The translations under genes and the position numbers were made by a program. This document shows positions 1-5,881 of a stretch of DNA of 5,881 nucleotides, one piece after another. Each line of letters opens with the position of its first letter. Position 1 is the stretch's first letter. This stretch comes from Sphingomonadaceae bacterium (lineage in GTDB: Bacteria > Pseudomonadota > Alphaproteobacteria > Sphingomonadales > Sphingomonadaceae), in the NCBI GenBank assembly GCA_020446665.1, contig JAGREF010000337.1, positions 1 through 5,881 on the forward strand, read 5' to 3'. Under the pieces are notes generated by a model that searched no databases, was not told the DNA's origin, and worked only from the letters and a program-made list of their open reading frames with translations.

Positions 1-2
1 AC

Positions 3-1075
<1,073 letters not shown>

Positions 1076-1076
<1 letters not shown>

Positions 1077-1111
1077 TCCGCAAACGGATTGATTGTGCCC
1101 GCCAGGCGGGC
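1076..1111 (+). other. Two small hairpins in the mreB-mreC gap
   Basis: The 52-base gap holds two inverted repeats. The first pairs ATCCG (1076-1080) with CGGAT (1085-1089) around a CAAA loop and begins on the last base of the mreB stop codon. The second pairs GCCCGC (1097-1102) with GCGGGC (1106-1111) around a CAG loop and ends one base before the mreC Shine-Dalgarno sequence. Neither is followed by a run of T, so neither looks like a classical intrinsic terminator. They could stabilise the 3' end of an mreB message, lower read-through, or affect access to the mreC ribosome site. The pairing is seen directly; any function is inference. Confidence 0.45.
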
Positions 1112-1112
1112 T

Positions 1113-1121
1113 GGAGGAAGG
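1113..1121 (+). promoter_or_regulatory. Ribosome binding site of mreC
   Basis: GGAGGAAGG lies 7 to 15 bases before ATG 1129. It settles the mreC start in favour of this ATG over the in-frame TTG at 1093, which lies between the two hairpins and has no such site before it. Confidence 0.8.
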
Positions 1122-1128
1122 AACAGAC

Positions 1129-2049
1129 ATGGCGCCGCCGGCCTCACGGCGCTCAGGGCATTCGCGAAGGGCGCAATACGGCATTTTTACCGGCTATGTG
1201 ATCGCCGCTATCGGTGCGCTCGCTGGTGCCATCCTCCTCGGCATTTCCCTCTGGCAGCCCGGCAGTTTTTCCGGTTTGCGCACCACTGCGCAAGACGCCG
1301 TTTCACCTGTGGGTGAAGCGGGCGCGGCTGCGCGCACGGAAAGCCAGGGGTTGTTCGAAACCATATCCGGCTATTTTCGGGCAGGCAGCAAGAATGCCCA
1401 GCTTCGCCGCGAAGTGGAACTGACCCGTATCAGGCTCGCTGAAGGTGAAGCACTCAAGCAGGAAAACGCCCGCTTGAAAGAGCTGCTTGGCCTTACTGAA
1501 ACGCAGCAAGGTACTGTCGCAATCACTCGCTTTATCGGCTCAACGGCCAGCAGCACTCGCCGCTTCGGATATATCGGGGCTGGCCGCAATGATGGTGTCG
1601 AGCCTGGCATGCCCGTCCGCTCCGGTCGCGGGATAGTCGGGCGGGTGCTGGAAGTTGGGCGAACATCGTCGCGCGTAATGTTGCTTACCGACAGCGAGAG
1701 CGTTCTGCCGGTGCGCCTTGCCCGCGAAGACACTGTTGCCTTTGCCGAAGGTCGCGGTGATGGCCTGTTGCGTATCCGCTTGATCAATTTGGGGATCAAC
1801 CCGCTCAAGGTTGGCGATGTATTTGTCACCAGCGGTGCCGGGGGCATCTTCGAGCCGGGCGTTGCGGTGGCGATTGTCAATGAAGTGACGTCGGATGGTG
1901 CGGTTGCCCGGATGATCAGCGACCCGGCAGCGACCAATTACGTCACGATCGAGCACGTCTGGCAACCTGTTGCGCTGGAAGCTGCCACGGTTCCTGCAGA
2001 AACACCGCTACCTTCTGATGTTGGCGGAGAGGCAAGCCTGCAGCAATGA
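1129..2049 (+). CDS. mreC: Rod shape-determining protein MreC
   Basis: Bitopic inner-membrane protein whose periplasmic part binds and activates PBP2 and, with MreD, ties MreB to the cell-wall synthase. The 306 residues show the full family plan: a basic cytoplasmic tail (RRSGHSRRAQYG, 7-18), one membrane helix (about 19-41), a dimerising coiled coil (about 86-122, rich in E, L, R and K and ending in LKELLGL), then the beta-rich MreC core (about 130-278) with GRGIVGRV, LLTDSESVLPV and VGDVFVTSGAGGIFEPGV. A short tail (281-306) rich in A, E and P follows and is probably disordered. Start ATG 1129 is supported by the strong Shine-Dalgarno sequence. The stop codon overlaps the mreD start. Identity is sure from the domain order and from its place behind mreB. 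Confidence 0.96.
   Translation: MAPPASRRSGHSRRAQYGIFTGYVIAAIGALAGAILLGISLWQPGSFSGLRTTAQDAVSPVGEAGAAARTESQGLFETISGYFRAGSKNAQLRREVELTRIRLAEGEALKQENARLKELLGLTETQQGTVAITRFIGSTASSTRRFGYIGAGRNDGVEPGMPVRSGRGIVGRVLEVGRTSSRVMLLTDSESVLPVRLAREDTVAFAEGRGDGLLRIRLINLGINPLKVGDVFVTSGAGGIFEPGVAVAIVNEVTSDGAVARMISDPAATNYVTIEHVWQPVALEAATVPAETPLPSDVGGEASLQQ
2026..2032 (+). promoter_or_regulatory. Probable ribosome binding site of mreD
   Basis: GGAGAGG inside the 3' end of mreC lies 13 bases before ATG 2046 and 16 before ATG 2049. This is rather far, so coupling to mreC translation through the ATGA overlap probably matters as well. Confidence 0.45.
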
Positions 2050-2603
2050 TGGATCAGCTGAACCCTCGCGCTCGCCGGGATCGCTATGGCAGCCGCATCA
2101 ACCGTGACCATTCTCCGCTGCTTGCCTATTCGTTGCCCTGGGCCACGATCATTATGGCCTCGGTTGTCCCGGCGTTTTTCGTCGCGAGTGCATTTCCATA
2201 TTTTCCGCCGCTCGGCCTGTTGGTCCTGATCGGCTGGCGTCTGATCAGGCCTGGTCTGTTGCCGATCTGGGCCGGTTTCCCCTTGGGCCTGTGGGATGAT
2301 TTGTTCAGCGGTCAGCCATTTGGCAGTGCTATTTTGCTATGGTCCTTGGCGATGCTGGTGTTCGAACTGATCGAGAGCCGCTTCCCATGGCGTGGATTTG
2401 CGCAGGATTGGGCCAGCGCAAGTGTGGTTACAATGCTGGTCCTGTTGGGTGGGGCAGTATTTTCAGGGGCACAGATCACTTTGCAACTGATCGCCGGAAT
2501 GGGACCCCAGCTCTTGTTATCAGTGCTTTTCTTTCCTTTTGTCGCGCGCGTGGTCGCTCGCCTCGACCGTTTGCGCCTTATGCGTTTCCGGACAATCGGA
2601 TGA
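2046..2603 (+). CDS. mreD: Rod shape-determining protein MreD
   Basis: Small polytopic inner-membrane protein of the elongasome that works with MreC; its biochemical role is less clear than that of its partners. The 185 residues hold a basic cytoplasmic N-terminus (about 1-23, with several Arg) and then five or six hydrophobic segments (about 24-48, 53-65, 69-84, 92-108, 124-146, 150-170). GLWDDLFSGQPFGSA (81-95) is the recognisable MreD motif. E. coli MreD is about 162 residues, so the extra length here is mostly the basic N-terminus. The start is a tandem ATGATG (2046 and 2049) overlapping the mreC TGA, and either ATG could be used. The stop overlaps the PBP2 start by four bases. Sequence conservation in MreD is low, so the call rests on the motif, the topology and the position. 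Confidence 0.92.
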   Translation: MMDQLNPRARRDRYGSRINRDHSPLLAYSLPWATIIMASVVPAFFVASAFPYFPPLGLLVLIGWRLIRPGLLPIWAGFPLGLWDDLFSGQPFGSAILLWSLAMLVFELIESRFPWRGFAQDWASASVVTMLVLLGGAVFSGAQITLQLIAGMGPQLLLSVLFFPFVARVVARLDRLRLMRFRTIG

Positions 2604-4639
2604 AGTTCGGCGTCAAGAAACCCATTGTCAGCGCCACTTCGCTGCAAAACAGCTATGACCGGCGCAGCGTCATGCTGGCTGCCATTGGCGGCGGCGTTGG
2701 CACATTGCTGGCGGTGCGGATGGGCTATCTCGCCATTGCCGAGAACGAGAAATACCGGACCGAAGCGGAAAGCAACCGCGTCAACCTCACCTTGATTCCA
2801 CCGCGGCGCGGTTGGATCCTGGATCGTAACGGTGCTCCACTGGCGTCTAACCGGGCTGACTTCCGGGTCGATATCATTCCTGAACGTATGAATGACAAGG
2901 ATGCCGAGCTGGCCCGCCTCGGCGACTTGCTCGCCCTTAGTGATACACGCCTGCGCGAACTGAGGGACAAGCTTGAAAAGTCACGCGGTTTTGCCCCCAT
3001 CGAAGTGGCGACCGGGCTTGATTACGAACAATTCGCGGCTGTGCGTGTGCGCTTGCCCGAGTTGCCCGGCGTTGTTCCTCAGCGCGGCTTTACGCGCTTC
3101 TATCCTACCGGCCCCGCAGTAGGGCACCTGATCGGCTATGTCGGACCGGCGTCAGCCGAGGAGTACGAGCTGGATCGCAACCCCCTGCTCATCACACCCG
3201 GCTACAAGATCGGCAAGGATGGGTTGGAAAAGCAATTTGAACAGCAATTACGCGGTGTACCGGGTGCTCGTCGGGTAGAGGTAACCGCGTCCGGACGCGT
3301 AATACGCGACCTCGAAACCCGGGATGATATTCAGGGCAAGGCCGTCCAGCTGACCATTGACGGTCCGTTGCAGGATTATGCTGCGCGGCGCATCGGGCTT
3401 GAATCCGGGTCTGTGGTCGTGATGGATTGCGAGACAGGCGATTTGTTGTGCATGGCCTCCATGCCCAGTTTTGATCCGAACAGCTTTTCGGACGGCATTG
3501 GCCGACTGGAATATGGGATGCTGCGCGACGATGAACGCGTGCCCCTGCGCAACAAGGTCCTGAAGGGACTGTATCCGCCCGGTTCTACCGTGAAACCAAT
3601 GGTTTCCATGTCATTCCTGGAGGCAGGTCTCGATCCGGAAGAGAGCGTTGTCTGCGGCGGCGGGCTGCGGGTTGGCAACCGTGTATTCGGCTGCTGGAAC
3701 CGGCGCGGGCATGGTCGGGTCAATATGGCCAAGGGCATTTACCAGTCCTGCGACGTCTATTTCTATCACTTCGCGCAGAAGCTCGGCATGGATGTCATTG
3801 CCCCCATGGCCAAGCATTGCGGCATGGGGCAGGAATTTCCCCTCCCGGTGGTCAGCCAGTTTTATGGCACTGTTCCTGACCCGGCGTGGAAAATGAAGAA
3901 ATTCAATCGCGAATGGGAAGCTTTTGACACGGTCAATGCGACGATTGGCCAGGGATATATGCTTGCCAGCCCGCTGCAACTTGCAGTGATGGCTTCACGC
4001 CTGGCGACGGGGAGCAAGCTCATGCCCCGGCTCGTCCTCGATCCAACCGCGCCCTCGCCCGCCTCGATGAATTTCCATGGCAACCATGTGGAAGTGATCC
4101 AGCAGGCCATGAAGGATGTGGTCAACGGACCGGGGACCGCAGGCAGGGCGCGCCTGCCGATCCCCGATATCCAGATGGCAGGCAAGACCGGGACGGCTCA
4201 GGTCGTTTCGCTTTCCGTCGGGAATGGCCGCAGCGGCCCATGGAAGACCCGCGACCACGGGCTGTTCATTTTCTTCGCTCCGTTCGACAAGCCAAAATAT
4301 GCTGGTGCGGTGGTGATCGAACATGGCGGTGGCTCTGGCGCTGCCTACCCCATTGCGCGTGACGTCATGACGTTTCTTTTCGATCCCAAAAAGGGGTTGG
4401 ATGCGCTCTATGCCTTTGAAAAGCAGTGGGGCGGTACCGCTCAGGAGCGGCTTGCCAAGAAATATGCCGCCTATGCGGCTGCGGCCGGGCAAGACATCCC
4501 GCCAGTGCCGCGGCGCGAGGAGGATATCTTTGCCCGTGTCGATGCAGAAGCGCGGGCGGCCTCCGCGCAAACTGAACTGGAAACACAGGCTGTCCAGCCA
4601 CGTCCCAATGAACACGGTGTGGGAGGTGGCACACGATGA
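2600..4639 (+). CDS. mrdA: Peptidoglycan D,D-transpeptidase MrdA (penicillin-binding protein 2)
   Basis: Class B PBP that cross-links the peptides of new glycan strands made by RodA during side-wall growth; anchored in the inner membrane with its catalytic part in the periplasm. The 679 residues hold one membrane anchor (about 23-46), the pedestal region starting at RGWILDRNGAPLASN (70-84) and including GHLIGYVGPAS (175-185), and the transpeptidase domain (about 247-596). Catalytic motifs are intact: STVK (nucleophile Ser329, Lys332), SCD (383-385, the SxD form usual in PBP2) and KTGT (529-532). Cys352, Cys365, His371 and Cys384 could bind zinc. A tail (about 597-679) rich in Ala, Glu and Arg makes it longer than E. 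coli PBP2 (633). I chose ATG 2600 because it gives the family N-terminus and overlaps the mreD stop; the frame is open further upstream but only as a shadow of mreD. The ribosome site is weak, so translation is probably coupled to mreD. Confidence 0.97.
   Translation: MKFGVKKPIVSATSLQNSYDRRSVMLAAIGGGVGTLLAVRMGYLAIAENEKYRTEAESNRVNLTLIPPRRGWILDRNGAPLASNRADFRVDIIPERMNDKDAELARLGDLLALSDTRLRELRDKLEKSRGFAPIEVATGLDYEQFAAVRVRLPELPGVVPQRGFTRFYPTGPAVGHLIGYVGPASAEEYELDRNPLLITPGYKIGKDGLEKQFEQQLRGVPGARRVEVTASGRVIRDLETRDDIQGKAVQLTIDGPLQDYAARRIGLESGSVVVMDCETGDLLCMASMPSFDPNSFSDGIGRLEYGMLRDDERVPLRNKVLKGLYPPGSTVKPMVSMSFLEAGLDPEESVVCGGGLRVGNRVFGCWNRRGHGRVNMAKGIYQSCDVYFYHFAQKLGMDVIAPMAKHCGMGQEFPLPVVSQFYGTVPDPAWKMKKFNREWEAFDTVNATIGQGYMLASPLQLAVMASRLATGSKLMPRLVLDPTAPSPASMNFHGNHVEVIQQAMKDVVNGPGTAGRARLPIPDIQMAGKTGTAQVVSLSVGNGRSGPWKTRDHGLFIFFAPFDKPKYAGAVVIEHGGGSGAAYPIARDVMTFLFDPKKGLDALYAFEKQWGGTAQERLAKKYAAYAAAAGQDIPPVPRREEDIFARVDAEARAASAQTELETQAVQPRPNEHGVGGGTR
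4622..4626 (+). promoter_or_regulatory. Ribosome binding site of rodA
   Basis: GGAGG, within GGAGGTGG (4622-4629), lies nine bases before ATG 4636 inside the 3' end of mrdA. It is the best Shine-Dalgarno match next to any of the overlapping starts, so rodA may be initiated independently as well as by coupling. Confidence 0.75.
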
Positions 4640-5751
4640 TGTCGATCGTTCCGGCCCCGATTGGCCGCCAGCCCTGGGCCATGCTGGTCCCGTTGTTCTT
4701 GCTGGTCAGTTTTGGCGGGGCCGTGCTTTTTTCGGCCGCCGGGGGCCATATGCAACCCTATGCAGCGTCGCACCTTTTCCGCTTCGGTGTGTTCCTGGTG
4801 GTCGCGATAGCACTCTCGCTGTTTAGCCGCGACCTGGTGAAATGGGGTGCGTACCCTGCCTATATCGGCACGGTGCTGTTGCTGATCCTTGTGGAAGCAA
4901 TGGGCGCGATACAAGGCGGTAGCCAGCGTTGGCTCAATCTTGGCTTCATGCAGCTTCAGCCATCCGAGCTGATGAAGCCGGTGATCGTGCTGGTCCTTGC
5001 CCGCTATTATGACACTTTGCCGCTGGGCATGACAGCTGACTGGAAAGCCCTTGTCCCGGCTGCAGGCCTAATCGGAATTCCTATGGTTTTGGTGCTGTTA
5101 CAGCCCGATCTTGGCACCGCCTTGGCGATTGGTTTTGGCGGTGCGGTAATCCTGTTCCTGGCTGGATTGCCTATGCGCTGGTTCGTTGCGGGGGGCGTGC
5201 TTGGGGCAATTGCAGTGCCGCTGGCCTATTTCTTCGGCCTCAAGGAATATCAGCAACGCCGCGTGACCACCTTCCTCGATCCCGAAAGCGATCCGCTTGG
5301 CGCCGGCTATCACATCACCCAATCCAAGATTGCGATCGGCTCGGGCGGGTTTTCGGGCAAGGGCTTCAACAACGGTTCGCAAAGCCATCTCAACTATCTG
5401 CCTGAACCGCATACAGATTTTGTCTTCGCCACTATGGCAGAGGAATGGGGCATGCTGGGCGGTCTGTTCGTGCTCGCCATGTTCGGCCTGATCCTGGGCT
5501 GGGGGATCAAGGTCGCGCGTGCATCGCCCGACCGGTTCGCGCGGCTGCTGGCTTTTGGTATGGTGGCGACGATTTTCTTCTACATTGCGATCAATCTGAT
5601 GATGGTGATGGGCATGGCCCCGGTGGTGGGCATTCCCCTGCCCTTCATGAGCCATGGCGGATCATCCATGATGACAAACATGATCTGCATCGGCACGCTG
5701 ATGATGGTCAATCGCTGGAACAGGAACGGGCCAAGGCGCAGTTTTGGATAG
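4636..5751 (+). CDS. rodA: Peptidoglycan glycosyltransferase RodA (SEDS family)
   Basis: Inner-membrane SEDS enzyme that polymerises lipid II into glycan strands, paired with PBP2. The 371 residues match the family length (E. coli 370). About ten hydrophobic segments are seen (about 14-34, 46-64, 72-89, 113-125, 138-155, 159-176, 181-200, 272-290, 304-326, 341-358). Family motifs: QRWLNLGFMQLQPSELMK (97-114), LLQPDLGTAL (154-163), the large periplasmic loop with RVTTFLDPESDPLGAGYH (209-226) and LPEPHTDFVFATMAEEWG (255-272) holding Asp261, the likely counterpart of the essential E. coli Asp262, and GIPLPFMSHGGSSM (332-345). The start is a tandem ATGATG (4636 and 4639) overlapping the mrdA stop, with a strong Shine-Dalgarno sequence; either ATG is possible. 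FtsW is the alternative SEDS protein, but the mre/mrdA context and the motifs favour RodA. It is the last protein gene in the window. Confidence 0.96.
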   Translation: MMSIVPAPIGRQPWAMLVPLFLLVSFGGAVLFSAAGGHMQPYAASHLFRFGVFLVVAIALSLFSRDLVKWGAYPAYIGTVLLLILVEAMGAIQGGSQRWLNLGFMQLQPSELMKPVIVLVLARYYDTLPLGMTADWKALVPAAGLIGIPMVLVLLQPDLGTALAIGFGGAVILFLAGLPMRWFVAGGVLGAIAVPLAYFFGLKEYQQRRVTTFLDPESDPLGAGYHITQSKIAIGSGGFSGKGFNNGSQSHLNYLPEPHTDFVFATMAEEWGMLGGLFVLAMFGLILGWGIKVARASPDRFARLLAFGMVATIFFYIAINLMMVMGMAPVVGIPLPFMSHGGSSMMTNMICIGTLMMVNRWNRNGPRRSFG

Positions 5752-5808
5752 ATTTTGCATTTGACCGGATTTTTCGTGATTTGGGGCCTTCCCTATCTCG
5801 AAACACCC

Positions 5809-5816
5809 GCTATATG
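5809..5816 (+). promoter_or_regulatory. Weak candidate -10 element for the tRNA gene
   Basis: GCTATATG resembles the alphaproteobacterial housekeeping -10 consensus (GCTANAWC) and sits about 45 bases before the tRNA. Initiation here would start the transcript near 5822-5824, at the foot of the first hairpin. The -35 partner at a fitting distance (TTCCCT, 5789-5794) is poor. The better -35-like TTGACC at 5761-5766 is too far upstream. The tRNA may instead be co-transcribed with rodA. Confidence 0.25.
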
Positions 5817-5822
5817 CAGCGC

Positions 5823-5841
5823 CTCGCCCGACTCGGGCGGG
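5823..5841 (+). other. Hairpin 1 in the rodA-tRNA spacer
   Basis: CGCCCG (5825-5830) pairs with CGGGCG (5834-5839) around the loop ACT, and a U-G and a C-G pair extend the stem to eight pairs. No T-run follows, so it is not a standard intrinsic terminator. It could still mark the 3' end of the mre operon or fold in the 5' leader of the tRNA precursor. Confidence 0.5.
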
Positions 5842-5858
5842 ATCGCAGAAGCTGCGAT
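5842..5858 (+). other. Hairpin 2, directly upstream of the tRNA
   Basis: ATCGCAG (5842-5848) pairs perfectly with CTGCGAT (5852-5858) around the loop AAG. It begins on the base after hairpin 1 and ends two bases before the tRNA 5' end. No T-run follows. Its place fits a structured leader next to the RNase P cut site, but that is inference. Confidence 0.5.
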
Positions 5859-5860
5859 GT

Positions 5861-5881
5861 GGACGCATAGCTCAGTTGGTA
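5861..5881 (+). tRNA. Partial tRNA gene, 5' end only
   Basis: The last 21 bases have the layout of a tRNA 5' end: a seven-base acceptor strand GGACGCA (5861-5867), T8 and A9 (5868-5869), the D-stem 5' strand GCTC (5870-5873) and the start of the D-loop, AGTTGGTA, with the conserved A14, G18-G19 pair and A21. The anticodon lies beyond the window, so the amino acid cannot be assigned. The gene is on the same strand as the mre operon, 109 bases behind rodA. If real, its far end should contain TGCGTCC followed by a discriminator base. Confidence 0.85.

Noticed and set aside
1093..1128. Twelve-residue N-terminal extension of MreC from TTG 1093
   Set aside because: The strong Shine-Dalgarno sequence would fall inside the gene, the TTG has no ribosome site, and the extension overlaps the second hairpin.
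2339..2599. In-frame upstream extension of PBP2
   Set aside because: It overlaps most of the second half of mreD, encodes nothing like a PBP2 N-terminus, and the ATG at 2600 gives the normal family start coupled to the mreD stop.
3286..3299. Perfect 14-base palindrome CGCGTCCGGACGCG inside mrdA
   Set aside because: It lies in the coding sequence for the conserved TASGRVIRD region of PBP2 and GC-rich codon choice explains it; nothing around it suggests an operator.
3995..4615. Long open frame on the minus strand opposite the 3' part of mrdA (206 residues)
   Set aside because: No recognisable protein features; it runs antisense to conserved PBP2 codons and reflects codon bias.
5761..5780. T-rich stretch after rodA (GGATTTTTCG) as an intrinsic terminator
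   Set aside because: No stable GC-rich stem lies directly before the T-run; the only nearby pairing is about four bases (CCAA with TTGG) and lies too far upstream.
5445..5870. Open frame running from inside rodA into the tRNA
   Set aside because: Its first part is a shifted reading of rodA and its end runs through the hairpins and into the tRNA, so it is not a plausible gene.

Overview
The window holds the core rod-shape (elongasome) operon of an alphaproteobacterium, complete from mreB to rodA and all on the + strand, followed by the first bases of a tRNA gene. The gene order mreB-mreC-mreD-mrdA(PBP2)-rodA, the MreB N-terminus, the arginine-rich MreC N-terminus (RRAQYG), the PBP2 'QSCDVYFY' stretch and the moderately high GC content all fit Alphaproteobacteria. 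Sphingomonadales (Sphingomonas / Novosphingobium / Erythrobacter-like) is my best guess; it rests on recognising the proteins, not on a search.

Layout: 1-29 is a short AT-rich leader, and its promoter lies outside the window. mreB is 30-1076. A 52-base gap with two small inverted repeats and a clear Shine-Dalgarno sequence precedes mreC (1129-2049). mreC/mreD, mreD/mrdA and mrdA/rodA each overlap by four bases (ATGA), so mreD (2046-2603), mrdA (2600-4639) and rodA (4636-5751) are probably translationally coupled to the gene before them. A 109-base spacer (5752-5860) carries a weak promoter candidate and two back-to-back perfect or near-perfect hairpins. A tRNA starts at 5861 and is cut off by the window end.

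The genes work together. MreB forms membrane-bound filaments that steer synthesis around the cell. MreC and MreD link these to the periplasm and control the synthase. RodA polymerises lipid II into glycan strands, and PBP2 cross-links them. All catalytic motifs I looked for are intact, and I see no frameshift, insertion element or pseudogene.

This is an ordinary conserved region and I found no undescribed system. The points worth a second look are a Cys/Cys/Cys/His set beside the PBP2 active site, a C-terminal PBP2 tail, hairpins at the only untranslated gap in the operon, and hairpins filling the tRNA leader.
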